Shown: one piece after another, positions 1 through 10,895 of the stretch
Position numbering within the stretch: position 1 is the stretch's first letter
Layout: each line of letters starts with the position of its first letter
Source: Leptidea sinapis
Taxonomy: Eukaryota; Arthropoda; Insecta; Lepidoptera; Pieridae
Assembly (NCBI RefSeq): GCF_905404315.1
Contig: NC_066275.1
Coordinates: forward strand, 7,254,001-7,318,000
Length of the DNA: 64,000 nt
Direction of reading: 5' to 3'
Position numbers and translations under genes: made by a program
Notes under the pieces: generated by a model
The model's database searches: none
What the model was told of the DNA's origin: nothing
The model's input: the letters and a program-made list of their open reading frames with translations, nothing else

Positions 1-748
1 TGTAACGAAATTCAAAAGAAGTATTAAATACATTTGTGGCAAAGGTTACTATAACATAAATAACTTTCTTAATGATACCACACCTTGAGAATGGATATAG
101 GGTAACAACATTATATTTAAAAAAAAAGAAAACCACTGAAATCTTGCGCCCCTTCGTCTCAGGTCAATCCTTTGAAAACTCTCAGGTATCGAGTTTAAAT
201 TAAAATGGTATACTAAAGTATATATTCCCTTGAAGCTGTCATGTCAAAAATCATACTTCTAAGTTAACTAAAGAAAAAGATATTTCCGCTTATGCCGCAA
301 AAACTTATACTATTTCGACACTTAAGCGAAACAACATTTATAGCGAACTTTCTGTTGACCTTGAACTATGAAGTTTGGCAAGTAATACCGTCTTAAACTA
401 CAACTATAGGGAAAAATCTGAATGAAACATTTGTGATTAAATCATCAAAAATTTTACGGAATGCTCTAAACTAAGTATGATGTATAGAGTATCTGTAACC
501 AGACAACCATATCTAGGACCTTATATCCTATAAGGTGCTTATTATACCCAGAAAGATGTAAGATTAGTACTTGTATGCAATAAAAAATAGTTACAAATGA
601 TGCTTACGGCTTACTAAAAATATTTGAAATGAATAGTAAAAAAAAAATATTACAAAAATACATGCAAAGCTATTGAAATTTGAGTACATTGTAGGCTATT
701 TGTACTGAGAGGTGGCTCTGCACTAAGCAAGGTGCTTATGACACAGAA
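1..748. other. AT-rich, no gene seen
   Basis: No open frame of note, no recognisable repeat boundary and no splice-like coding exon on either strand. Treated as unannotated intergenic or decayed repeat sequence. Confidence 0.5.
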
Positions 749-808
749 GCCGGGAAACACAGATAGCATGGAGATACTACTATCTCCATGCTATCTGTGT
801 TTCCCGGC
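749..808. repeat. Perfect 28-bp hairpin
   Basis: Two arms of 28 bases (749-776 and 781-808) are exact reverse complements separated by the 4-base loop CTAC. The arms are not low-complexity; they begin with GCCGGGAAACACAG. I see no flanking direct repeat. It may be a short inverted duplication made by template switching, or a small palindromic repeat. A perfect stem is unlike an animal microRNA precursor, which usually has bulges. Confidence 0.9.
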
Positions 809-864
809 AGTAACTAATAGAAAAATAAATGAAATAAAATAAAAACTTGGTAACAATCAATAAG

Positions 865-927
865 GTGCGTGTGTCTGTGTGTGTGTTTGTGTCAGTGTGT
901 ATATGTGTCAGTGGTTGTGTGTGAGAG
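865..927. repeat. Imperfect (TG)n microsatellite
   Basis: A run rich in GT dinucleotides with interruptions (GTGTCTGTGTG, GTGTCAGTG). It is a simple repeat without coding meaning. The flanks from 928 to about 1765 are AT-rich with nothing recognisable. Confidence 0.85.
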
Positions 928-1765
928 TTTCAATACTTTTTTAAAATGGTCTGAATGATGTTTTCAGTTTATTATGATAATCTAGTCTCATTAAGTTTAT
1001 TTCAATTTTTCGTTTTGAATCACGCGTGGTAAATTTTTCAGGTTTAAAATTCATTAACCTGGTGATATTAACCTTGCGGGTAATAATGAATAAACAAAAG
1101 TAAAAAAAGCTCGTTCAAAATTTTGAATTACCTTTGTAACGAATAATTCAATATGCTAAATTAAATCTATCGTCATTTTAAATAACAAACATAGTGAAAA
1201 AGATAAAATCGAAGCAAAACCCGCTTAAAAATTAATTACACTAAAATATTTCACTATAAAAACTGAAGCTACTAAGACTAACAATGTAAAACATTAAAAT
1301 AAAAACAAAACAAAAGTATTGACTCTCTTAAAAATGTTTGTCCTTTATTCTCAGTCTTGTAAGGAAGCTAAAGAATCTTTCGCTTAAAATACTAACAATG
1401 CTCTTTTGTGTGCCATCCAGACTTATCAGGGATGTTATTATTCGCTTCAAACGTGATTCTATAAAAATTAGGCCGTCGCGTTTAGAGTTTTTACTTACGT
1501 AACTCAGCTTATGGATTACCTGATAAAATTATTGACAGGTTATATGTCGTTATTTATATAACAATAATAATAATATTGACACACTTTTACATAAATTATC
1601 TTGCCCCAAACTAGGCATAGCCTGTACTATGGAGTACAAGACAACGATACATTTAATACAATATATTTACTTTATAATAATAATAAGCCTTTAATTAATT
1701 CCAACAACGTTCAAATACATAATAATATAATCTTAACACTACGCGTATAATATAAAATATAAAAG
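928..1765. other. AT-rich, nothing seen
   Basis: No supportable gene or element. Only short spurious frames are present. Confidence 0.45.
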
Positions 1766-1998
1766 TTATGATAATGGAACCCCACTGCGGGTATAAGCCT
1801 CCTCCAGCTTACTCCATGTATCCCTCTTCTGTGCTTTTGCTCTCCATTCTTTTCCTGCTATTTTTATTATGTCATCTGCCGATCTGTTTCTTGGGCGGCC
1901 TCTTTTTCTTTTGCCAGAAGGTCATTCCCAAATTGTCGTTTCTACTGTCCATTTTTTGTCCATGAATCTCGCCACATGACCTGCCCAGCGCCACTTTT
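1766..1998 (-). pseudogene. Non-LTR retrotransposon ORF2 C-terminal fragment
   Basis: Read on the minus strand, the segment encodes the usual tail of a LINE reverse-transcriptase protein: a WAGHVARF motif, then KRKRGRPRNR, DDIIKIAGKEW and a final RDTWSKLEEAYT before the stop. One in-frame stop (TGA) lies just after the TTIWE stretch, so the copy is dead. Only about 75 residues remain and the upstream RT domain is absent. The tail pattern (GRP, DDI, AG-x-x-W, W-x-x-LEEAY) is shared by several LINE clades, so I do not name the clade. Confidence 0.75.
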
Positions 1999-2165
1999 GT
2001 GTTACAGCGTACTCAAGAGTTACTTAAACATACATAAATACATATAAACATCCATGACTCGGAAACAAACATTTAAATGGTATGTTTTATAAATCCTCAG
2101 TTACTATTCTAGGATCAATAGCATTTTTAATATTTACAATACACATTTTGTAAATAGTAAGGCAC
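1999..2165. other. Short spacer between two LINE fragments
   Basis: AT-rich, with no recognisable coding or repeat signal. Confidence 0.4.
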
Positions 2166-2583
2166 AGCTGCTCGAGTTGTCGAAGACCCAGTGCTCTGTG
2201 AACGGCTCGATGACCTGGCGTTGCGTAGAGATGTCGCTTCATTGTGTTACTTCTACCGCATTTTCCACGGGGTGTGTTCTAAAGAGCTGTTTCACCTGAT
2301 TCCTGCCGCTGAATTCCACCTTCGCTCGACACGCCACCAATTAGCATATCATCCCCACCATCTGGATGTGTGGCGTTTTTCAAGTGCGGTTTTCAAGGAA
2401 CTTTTTTCCACGTACAACAAAGGTGTGGAATGAGCTTCATTGTGTGGACGGGGCGGGATTGTGTTTCCGGGACGATACGATATATTTTCTTTCAAAAAAA
2501 GCGCGTACACCGTCCTTAAAGGCCGGCAACGCTCCTGTGATTCCTCCGGTGTTACGAGAGACTGTGGGCGGAGGTGATTACTA
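2166..2583 (+). pseudogene. Jockey/CR1-like LINE ORF2 C-terminus, frameshifted
   Basis: The first frame reads LRRDVASLCYFYRIFHG, CSKELFHLIPAAEF and HPHHLDVW. After a frame change near 2370-2400 the protein resumes as RNFFPRTTKVWNELH and ends GNAPVIPPVLRETVGGGDY. This order (FYRI-x-x-G-x-CS-x-ELF-x-LIP, then PRT-x-x-WNELP, then a GNAP...GGG tail) is the familiar C-terminal end of a common insect LINE. The same module returns at 26242-26800 on the minus strand and at 30470-30940 on the plus strand. The copy is 5'-truncated and non-functional. Confidence 0.8.
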
Positions 2584-2884
2584 AACACCATAAGTAATCT
2601 GAGTACATTTATTCTACCTCATAATACAAGCACCTACACAAAATTATCTACATATTGTTGTTTTAAATAAATTTGTCTGTCTGTTCTGTTTTTAATGAAT
2701 AACTTATAGGAGATTTATACCGCCATGGCAATTAGTGTCTGTTTCGACGTTCCCATTATTGTAATCTCCGAAAGAAATAAAGATGAAGAAATTTTGCAGG
2801 AACAACTGAAGTTATATTGACGGGACTTTACGTATTTAAGTTAAAGGCCTAATTACACAAATTAAATTTGAAATCAAAATTTAT

Positions 2885-2956
2885 GAATCATGCGGGACTC
2901 GAATCCGCACCTCTCGGGTTCCGTTCGAGCGCTCTTCCCAACTGAGCCAACCGTCC
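2885..2956 (-). pseudogene. tRNA-like sequence inside a repeat
   Basis: The minus strand gives a 72-nt tRNA-like sequence with an A-box-like D arm (GGCTCAGTTGGGAAGAGC) and an intact T arm (GCGGATTCGAGTCCCGC). The anticodon-stem position holds CTCGA/CCGAG-like arms with loop ACGGAAC, so position 33 is C rather than the invariant U. The acceptor stem is partly mismatched. It lies in a repeat beginning with ACACAAATTAAATTT that recurs at 42168 and near 56740. A functional tRNA gene is unlikely; a tRNA-derived mobile repeat is the better reading. Confidence 0.65.
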
Positions 2957-3177
2957 GAGTGACACATCGAATGTAAGTCTTGTTCAACTCTCAGGTTGTG
3001 GCCATATATACAGGATCTACTTTACAGTTGATAACTTGCTCAACCCCAATATTTATATTATTAGAAAATTACCTTCAGTTGTTGTTTTTTCAAATCTAAA
3101 CAACTAACTATTTTTAAAGTAATATATAATAATACCCCTGACTTCTGGGAATAATTACACAAATTAAATTTCAGATA
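2957..3177. repeat. Body and right end of tRNA-like repeat
   Basis: The stretch at about 2970-3035 reappears as its reverse complement at about 56865-56935, next to another tRNA-like sequence. The stretch at 3130-3177 matches the reverse complement of 42290-42330, including the ACACAAATTAAATTT terminus. It is part of the same tRNA-associated repeat family. Confidence 0.55.
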
Positions 3178-3720
3178 GTAAGTTAATTAAAGGGATATCT
3201 TTAAAAAGAACAAATTGCTTATCTCCTAATTGCGTAGTTAAATAATAAATGGATCCTCTTGTTTTTTCGATAACTAGGTAAAATACGCAATCAGTAATTG
3301 TTGTCAATCTAAAGCCATAGTAGGTGTAAGAGGAAAACGTTAAGCGTCCAAAGAAAATACTGTCTTCATGTAGAAAAAAGGTTCGCAGTCTCCGATCAGT
3401 CCATATCAATGTGCTTATCCCACGAAAATGGCCATTAAGGCGGTTGAGATTTTATTCAGGGGACCAATACAGTGTAATCCCGCATTTTTATATACTTTCA
3501 CTTGTTTTGTGCACACATAAAAGTATTTAGTACTGTTGTGTCTTTTTTTTTAAATGAATCAATTTTGAAAATTATCACTTCAGCATTATTGATAACGAAA
3601 TTGTTTTAGTAGGCGTTTTTCTACTAGAATTAACGGAAATTCTATTAGAAAAGAGACTCGAGTAAATAGTAGTAATAACTATAAAATTTATTAATTAAAT
3701 AGCGTTAGGGCAGTCGCTTT
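3178..3720. other. No recognisable feature
   Basis: An 81-codon frame on the minus strand (3164-3409) has no motif I recognise and no codon bias or neighbour supporting it. The rest is AT-rich. Confidence 0.4.
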
Positions 3721-3732
3721 GTTCCCAAGACA

Positions 3733-3888
3733 TACAAATTATTTAAGTTTTCTTTAGTGTTAATTCCGCCAATATTACACGTGTCGAATTGTTTTAAAGA
3801 CAAATATTGGCGGAATTAACACTAAAGAAAACTTAAATAATTTGTATAGTTATGGATTTCCGCAAAGTAACGCCTTATTCAATAAATT
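3733..3888 (+). mobile_element. Minimal copy of foldback element FB1
   Basis: Perfect 42-bp inverted arms at 3735-3776 and 3803-3844 flank a 26-base loop. A tail follows (GGATTTCCGCAAAGTAACGCC, then TTCAATAAAT). The direct repeat TTCCCAAGACATA occurs at 3722-3734 and 3889-3901, giving an 11-13 bp target duplication that depends on where the terminal TA is assigned. Arm and tail match the longer copies at 44952-46570 and 47058-47560. The loop keeps only the right-arm inner part (ACACGTGTCGAATTG). The long target duplication and AATAAA-bearing tail suggest retroposition rather than cut-and-paste transposition. Confidence 0.85.
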
Positions 3889-3901
3889 TTCCCAAGACAT
3901 A

Positions 3902-4706
3902 ATTAAGAAAGTCATTTAATTAATAATAACCGCTATCATATAAATTTCAACTCGATAATATATTTTGGTAACGGTTAATTGAATCAGTTAGCCACAACAG
4001 AACTCAAGTCAATCTAAAACCTTGGAATTCTTCGCGGTCTCGGCTGCTTCGGGGAATTTAATTTAAAACTTTCCCTTTGAAAACTTTCAAAAAAATGTAG
4101 TACCAACTACAGCTTTATTAAATTTCTGAAAAATGAGTTTTTCAGTCTGCTTGCATACTGGAAAGAAAATTATTATGGTTTAAAATATATTCTGACTTGA
4201 ATTTTCAAGTTAGAAATTTTCATGACGTGACGTCACCTCTCCCCACTAGCAGCCGACACACCGCTGTATAAGCGGTTGCAGAACAGTTGGTGACCATTGC
4301 CTATTTCCTCTCCCTCCTCTACTTTGCCAAGATCCCCCCCCCCCACAACCCCTCTTATATTTATATATTAGATATCTATGTATTTATTTACCTTAGTTTT
4401 AAGTTCTAGTCATTAGTCTTAAGTTAGGTTAAGAGACAGAAAATAGCCAGGTTTTCCCCAGTTTCCTGAATTTTCCCCCACAAACCATATGTATTAGTTT
4501 TTTAAGCATAATAAAGTTTTATCCCTCAACACGTAGATAGGGTTGTAGAAATAAGTTTTCTGATACCTACATATATAAGGCTTAATTGTAAATTGCTTTA
4601 ATAAGTAGATTATAAGTAATTTTGTATATATATCTTAATATCAAATATAGAAATTTGGATTTTTTGGTGACCATTACTTCGTTGGTCGTCAGACTGTGAA
4701 CATCTC
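3902..4706. other. Unassigned; possible decayed LTR
   Basis: Contains a CRE-like TGACGTCAC near 4229, a C homopolymer near 4332 and an AATAAAG signal near 4509. TTGGTGACC near 4664 resembles a tRNA-Trp primer-binding site such as the one used by the gypsy element at 13993. This could be an old LTR remnant, but no second LTR or TG...CA ends are defined. No coding region is seen. Confidence 0.2.
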
Positions 4707-4734
4707 ACCGAAACTAGGACTGTTGATATAATAT

Positions 4735-4826
4735 CGATATATCGAAATATCGATATTATTACTAATTTTTTTTTGGACGATATATCGATAGTTCGATATT
4801 GAAATATCGATATCGATGGTCGATAT
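4735..4826. repeat. hAT left subterminal ATCGATAT cluster
   Basis: Dense overlapping ATCGATAT/TATCGAAATATCGAT motifs just inside the left terminal repeat, mirrored at 7830-7925. They are self-complementary, as expected for subterminal binding sites, although binding is an inference. Confidence 0.7.
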
Positions 4827-5326
4827 TTTTTTTAAATAAATTTTTATTTTTAATTTTTTTTTCGTAATTTATTTAATCTACAAAATCATCGAAAACTTAA
4901 TCTACCGTATTTTATTTATGAAAATTAAGTTAGCCGACATTCAATAATTTTTGATTTATTTTATTAATTAAAAATTAGAATTAAAAAACTAATTTTCAAA
5001 AATTCCAGGTATAATTTTTAAAATTTTCTACTCGTGAAAATTTTTGTTTTAATTTTTTAAAAATTATTTTTAATAAAATAAATTATAAAAATTTTCAAAT
5101 ATTGTTTGTTGTCGCTGTCAGCGTTCACAGCTTAGCATAGTTAGTATCTTTACCTCCCTCTAGGCTCTATATAGATTAGTCTGTGTCTGTGGTTAATATG
5201 GAGCGAAGTTAAAAAGAGAGGTTAGGAAAAATTACTGTTTTATTGTAATGTAGTGGTTGAAGCAAGTGTTTATTCATATCAATTTATTAAATATCTAGTT
5301 ACATACAACTAGTTCAGTGCTGAAAA

Positions 5327-7686
5327 ATGTCTTCTTCGGCTAATTCTTCCATTGTATGGACGTATTTTAAAAAAGTTGATGCAAGAAATGTTTCCTGCAA
5401 CTTGTGCGGGAAAAATTATAAAAGCAGCGGAAATACAACCAATTTAGCAACCCACTTAAAAACGAAACATCATCATGCATATGCCCAACTAACTATAAAA
5501 AAAAAGTCAAATATTAAGACAGCCACGATTAATAAAGCAGACGAAAACATTAATAATATGCCGGTAGCGTTGTTACCATTATCGAGACGACATACTGGAC
5601 TCACTGAGAGTAATAGCTTCTCTGACAACCAAGAGGGTCTAGTTAATCAGGTAATATTTTTTTTTGCAATGTATTAGTGTAAATTTACAATCATGTTCTA
5701 TAAAGTCTAAAATCTCTAAATTTATGTATTAGGTTAACTACCAAGAGGAGGATACTCAAAGCTTAGATAATATTTCGGTCTTTTCAAGATCACCGAAATT
5801 AAAACAACAAACTGTTTTGCAATTGTTTGAAAAAAATGCAAGTTATGATGATAATATATTTGAATTTGTTATTGTAAATATAAATTTTATACTTGAACTT
5901 TTTTATTAATATTTTTTTTAAATTTTAGATGGAGGCGAGCGCCATATTGCAATTACCCAAAGTTTAGTCTACATGATTATTAAGGATAATTTACCCCTTT
6001 CTTGTGTTGAAAAAGAGGGATTACAACAATTTGTTCGTACAGCATGTCCTCGGTATAAATTACCATCAAGATTTAAAGTAAATATGTTAGATCTCTTTAT
6101 AGTTTCGATTCCTAAGAATCGTATAATATGCTTTTGAAATTTAATGCTTATTACAAACAATTGTTTATTTTTAGGTAACTGATTTAATAGAACAAAGATA
6201 TAGTACAACAAAAGCTATACTAGTTAATCATTTACAAGAAACAAGGTACCTTACCATGAGTAGTGACATAGTTACAATAACGAACTCCACGAGAAGTTTT
6301 CTAATCGTTACAGTTCACTTCCTGAATGTTGCTGATGCGAGTCTCAACTGCTGTTGTCTTACTGCCCATTACATGACAGGGGTAAAATATTTTTGAATCT
6401 GTCTTTTCGAGTTTTTTTTTTAGGTATTAAGATATATTACATCAAGTATGTTTACTATTATTATACTGTTACTTTTCAGGGACATACAGGAGAATATATT
6501 AAAGATTGTTTTGAAAATATAATGAGCTAGTTTTCTATCGATAAATCGCAAATTGTAAATTTCTCAACCGACAGTGGTAGCAACATGGTTGCTGCTGTAA
6601 ACTTATTTTTGGGAGCGAAGAAGAGGATTCCTTGTGTTGCGCACACTATAAATTTGATCATAGATGGGGTTTTAAAAAAAAATGAAAGCTTTTCAAACTT
6701 AGCTGATCAAATAAAATCTATTGTGACCTATTTTAAACACTCAGTTAGTGCTTCTGATCAATTAAGATCTGAGCAACTAGCAGAGGGAAAGAAAGAAGGC
6801 CAAATATTGATGCTCATTCAAGCAGTTAGTACTCGCTGGAACTCTTGTCTGGATATGATGGAACGATTCCTCAAATTGTCTTCAATTGTCGCAAAAGTAT
6901 TGGCATCCAGAACTAAGAATAATGTATCTGATATGGTAGCTACTTCGCAATTAACTATTTTGCGTGATTTAGTAACGCTTCTTAATCCATTTAAAACAGT
7001 AACAGAAGATTTGAGTGCCGAGAAATATGTCACAGCTAGTTTAGTTATACCACTAACGAACTTATTAAAACAAGAAATCGAACAAACTAAAACATCAACT
7101 GCTATTGGAGCGTCAGTACAAAATGATTTATTAAATGGTATTCAAAGTAGAACGAAAGGCCAAAGCAACTATCTTAGATCCCCGCTTCAAGAAATTACAT
7201 TTCATGTCAGCATTGGCTGGTGCTAATGCAATATCCGATCTATCAAAAGAATTAATTGCAGAACACAAAATAAGAGGAAATCGTTCACCTACAGTAGGCG
7301 CTTCTCCACGTGGAGAAAAAGAAATAACTTCATCATTATGGGATCGACATGAAGATATGCTCTTGAAAAATATGGCTAATGCCAATGAAGTTTCTGGCAG
7401 AAGTTTTGGTACAATACCTGCTGAATTAAAGCAGTATTTAGATCAGCCAAATATTTCAAGGTCATCAAACGCCCTGAAATTTTGGATTGATAGTAGGCAT
7501 TTTACTCCCGTCCTATCAGAAATAGCAATTAAATATTTAATTTCTTCTGCTACATCTGTAGCATCTGAACGAGTTGCTTCTACAATCAATCTTTTAGTGC
7601 CTAACAATCGTAGTAGCCAAACAGCTGAACATATAAAACAAAGAGTATTTTTAAACACTCTTACTGAAAAATATTGGTATACATAA
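5327..7686 (+). pseudogene. hAT transposase (BED finger, DDE, C-terminal dimerisation), broken
   Basis: Exon 1 (5327-5650) encodes a BED zinc finger with CNLCGKNYKSSG followed by HLKTKHH. Introns are inferred at 5651-5732 (GTAATA...TTAG) and around 5874-5928, 6079-6175 and 6382-6479. Later exons give DGGERHIAITQSLV, TDSGSNMVAAV (a catalytic Asp region), CVAHTINL and STRWNSCLDMMER. After a one-base frame change between about 7140 and 7165 come LDPRFKK and the C-terminal dimerisation block, with ASERVAS and HIKQRVFLNTL. A TAG stop interrupts the frame at 6528-6530, and the second intron's phase is imperfect. Length and order match ZBED/hobo-type hAT transposases. The copy cannot make a full protein as read. 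Confidence 0.88.
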
Positions 7687-7829
7687 TTGTTTTATTTAAA
7701 TTTAAAAAATAATTACTAAGAACTATAACCTAATACTTATGTACATTCATAATTTAATTTGTTTAATAAATCTACTGGACTATAAATTGTGTAATCATTT
7801 TTGAGCTGACTTACGATTTTTTTTTAATA

Positions 7830-7925
7830 AAGCCGATATATCGAAATATCGATATTTTTTTCGATTTATCGAACTCCGATATTGATATATTTAAAAATAT
7901 CGATATATCGAAAATCCGATATTTT
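7830..7925. repeat. hAT right subterminal ATCGATAT cluster
   Basis: Mirror of the left cluster: repeated CGATATATCGA and ATATCGATAT motifs next to the right terminal repeat ATATCAACAGTCCTG. Confidence 0.7.
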
Positions 7926-8034
7926 AAAAAATATCAACAGTCCTGACCGAAACTGTCCGTTTTCGTATTGATTGTTTGTACTGAGTAATTATTTAAATTG
8001 TGTTGACAGTGACAGGTGAACAGGGTGAAGACGT

Positions 8035-9067
8035 CTATAAATGATATATATATCCTCGATTACTAATGCACTCTTGAAGCCTAAAAGGTACATTCTCCAC
8101 CAGGTGAACCACTGTTTCTTGAGGAATTTGTTCCCAGCTTGATTTCAGAACGTTTATTAGCTGTCTTTCATTGTGCACGGGTTGGTTTGTGCTTCGAACA
8201 CTGCATTTCAGTAAATCCCACATGTGTTTAATGAGATTTAGATCCGGACTGTTTGCAGGCCAGGCCAACACCTGTATACCAGCCTCCTCTAGGGCTTCTC
8301 TGGTGGCCCTAGCTGTATGAGCGCGAGCATTATCGAGCAACAGATGGAATCTTGCGCCGATTCTATGTGCATATGAGACCACATGGGGTCTTATGATCTC
8401 CTCGATGTAACGTTGAGCTGTTATTGTGCCTTCGTTTAGAATTACCAGCTTGGTTCTGCCTGACATAGAGATTCCTCCCCATACCATAACATTGGGGCCC
8501 CCAAATCTGACACTTTCATGGATGCAAGCATCCGAAAATCGCTCACCTTTACGCCTCCAGACCCTAATGCGACGGTCATCACTAAAAAAAATAACTTTGC
8601 ACTCATCCGTAAACAATACAGTCTTCCAATCATTAATATCCCACGCCAGATGCTGCCTTGCGAATGATAATCGGTTTGCGATGAGCACTTGTTAATGGTA
8701 TTCGCACTACACGTCTCCTGGAGAACTGCTGGTCTTCGTGTAAACGATTTCTAATAGTTTGATCACTAACACGTGTACCAGTCGCCTGCTGCAAACGGTT
8801 TTGTAACGAACGGGCTGTTATACAGCGTTCTCTACGCGCAGTCAAGCGCACGTAGCGGTCCTCCTGTGCTGTAGTTGCTCGAACTCTGCCAGATCCCCGT
8901 CTCCTGGTTAGTCTCCCAGCCTCTTGAAAATGATTCCAAGCATTCTGGATCGCTCGCCGGGATAAACCCAGCTGCAACGCCACAGAACGCTGCGAATGGC
9001 CTTCTTGAAGCAATGTTACGGCCCTAGTTACGGTTGGCAAGTCCATATGACTTCGAATTCTCGGCAT
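8035..9067 (-). pseudogene. Tc1-like transposase with E-to-K catalytic change
   Basis: The N-terminal part (9067-8633) has a paired-type helix-turn-helix (LLQEGHSQRSVALQLGLSRR) and the basic GRVRATT hook. A frame change between about 8633 and 8700 joins it to the catalytic part (8688-8035). That part has VLFTDE (first Asp), LLLDNARAH (second Asp) and SPDLNLIKHMWDLL. In this family the last motif normally reads NPIE, so the third catalytic residue (Glu) is Lys here, codon AAA at 8227-8229 on the minus strand, and the Pro is Leu. The change fits a single G-to-A mutation. The copy is inactive by frameshift and active-site loss. Terminal repeats are not clear. Confidence 0.9.
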
Positions 9068-9070
9068 AAC

Positions 9071-9650
9071 TTTTTTAAAATGTTAATTGAGCCCCTAGTC
9101 AAACGAAACTTACAGTGTTCCTGAGAGAATCGTCAATTTGACTGACTTGAAATCCGTCTTAAAATCGAGAAGAATCAAGTGGTTGCAATAAATTATCTAA
9201 AACTACCCACTTTAAACAATTATGCGGGTGGAATGCTCAAAAAAAGTGTGTAAACAAATAAGGTAACACCACAATAAAGTATCAGCTACCTACTTGAGAA
9301 TGCATAAAAAATAAATTATCGCTAGCGAGGCCAAAAAAATCAAGTGGCCCTTATTTTGTTTTGACTAATATATATTTCAACTAACTTTAGCAATAACAAA
9401 CATGTTAAAGTACCGGTTAAGCAAAAAATGTGTTGCACCATTTGATAAGTTTTAGATGCCGTTAACCGTCGTCCCATCTTGCCGGTTAAAGCTATTGTTA
9501 ATGTTGAATAGCTAAATAGCGACCTGTCAAAAGTTGTAAATTAGTATTCGATATTGACTTGATTTTTCACTCTTTAATTTGACCTTGAACTCTGCCAAGG
9601 AATACGATGGTGCAACTTGACTTAAACCTTAACTATAACACCTAATTTTT
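9071..9650. other. Tc1 5' flank and unassigned sequence
   Basis: Probably includes the 5' untranslated end of the Tc1 copy. Two ATCAAGTGG motifs occur near 9173 and 9339, but I cannot define an inverted terminal repeat. No gene is seen. Confidence 0.35.
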
Positions 9651-9962
9651 TTATGGAAATAAGGAACGATGCAAGCAGGACGTTCAGTTGATAGTAATTG
9701 ATACGCCCTGCTCATTACAATGCAGTGCCGCTCGGGCTTCTTGAAAAACACAAAAATTCTGAGCGGCAGCACAATGCTTTCGTCACCTTGAGACATAAGA
9801 TGTTAAGTCTCATTTGCCCAGTAATTGCACTAGCTACGGTGCCCTTCAGACTGATACACAATAATGCTTACACATTACTGCTTCACGGTAGAAATAGGCG
9901 CCGTTGTGGTACCTATAATCTAGCCGGCATCCTGTGCAAAGGAGACTCCCACTGCTTCTGAT
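9651..9962 (+). repeat. Interspersed repeat family A, copy 1
   Basis: About 300 bp, from ATGGAAATAAGGAACGA through GAGACATAAGATGTTAAG, CATTTGCCCAGTAATT and TAGCCGGCATCCTGTGCAAA. Four more copies lie at 27046-27305 (minus), 50917-51172 (plus), 57190-57495 (minus) and 59400-59620 (minus). The copies diverge at scattered single bases and have no conserved reading frame, so this is non-coding short interspersed DNA. It may be a SINE or MITE; I see no certain terminal repeats. Confidence 0.8.
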
Positions 9963-10895
9963 GCAACACATATAATCTACAACATTTGAGTCTGTTTAAG
10001 AATAATATGTCCATTTTCCAGTTTTATAAGTCATGGGAGTTTATTTAAGTTCACTAATTGCAAATGTAAAACGCGTAATGGGCGAACAAATTAAAAAGGT
10101 CGGGTAATTACTTATGATGTTTACGGGAAGATAACTGTTCCGTTTTCCTTCCGTTTAACTTTTAGAATTATTTTCTTTTGTGTATTTCTCTTGTGTATCA
10201 TAACTATGTTGATTTTTGCTTTATTAAAGGATTTTCAATTTAATGACTAACAACTACATACAAGCTATATTACTTCGACAAAAATGCTGTAAAATGTAGT
10301 TATAAATTTTATTTTGTTTATTGTATCTGTATACATAATTATAATTATTTAAAAAAGAGTCATTCTATTAAAATATATTTTATGTCTTCTTTGAAAAGGT
10401 TAAAAAAGATTTAAGAAAAAAAAACGCGAAATGAGATATCTAATAATGGTATGAACTTCAAAACCACCTCACGTAGCGTATAAATTCCTTAGAAGTATTA
10501 TTTAAATAGAGTAATTAATTATGGGCACGAAACGTGAATTCGTAAAACATTTTTGTGAAATATTAATTCAATGATGAGTCAAGAATTTCTGATGTTTCTC
10601 ATTTACATTTCTCAGATACCTACTCAATATCAATAAAGGTGAATTAATAAGCTCTGAAAATATCTTTTTAACGTGTAATTACTGTAATTGTTAACGCAAA
10701 GCAGAATTTGACTGACTTAATTAAACAATAGTTTTTTAATTATTTTATTATTATGTTTCATATTTCATTGCTACTAACATGCGGACATATTTCATCGTCA
10801 TGTTATGTTACAAATTACATAGTTGTTTATGTTATGTGTTTAATTACTTATACCATTTATTGTATAAAATTCTTTTACATACCTAGTTAAACCCG
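9963..10895. other. AT-rich, nothing seen
   Basis: No gene, exon or clear repeat recognised. Confidence 0.45.

Larger units (their letters stand above)
4715..7945 (+). mobile_element. hAT transposon, near-complete
   Basis: The element is bounded by the 8-bp direct repeat ACCGAAAC (4707-4714 and 7946-7953), the target-duplication length of the hAT superfamily. Terminal inverted repeats read YAGGACTGTTGATAT. Inside each end lies a cluster of ATCGATAT motifs (4735-4826 and 7830-7925) that probably serve as subterminal transposase-binding sites. The 3.2-kb body holds an intron-containing BED-finger transposase gene with one stop and one frameshift. The clean target duplication and limited damage point to fairly recent insertion. 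Its right end lies about 80 bp from the 3' end of a Tc1 copy. Confidence 0.92.

Noticed and set aside
749..808. microRNA precursor
   Set aside because: The stem is perfectly paired with a 4-base loop; animal precursors have bulges and larger loops. No supporting context.
4200..4690. Solo LTR with TGACGTCA, AATAAAG and a tRNA-Trp-like site
   Set aside because: No defined TG...CA ends, no target duplication and no second copy in the window; kept only as a low-confidence note.
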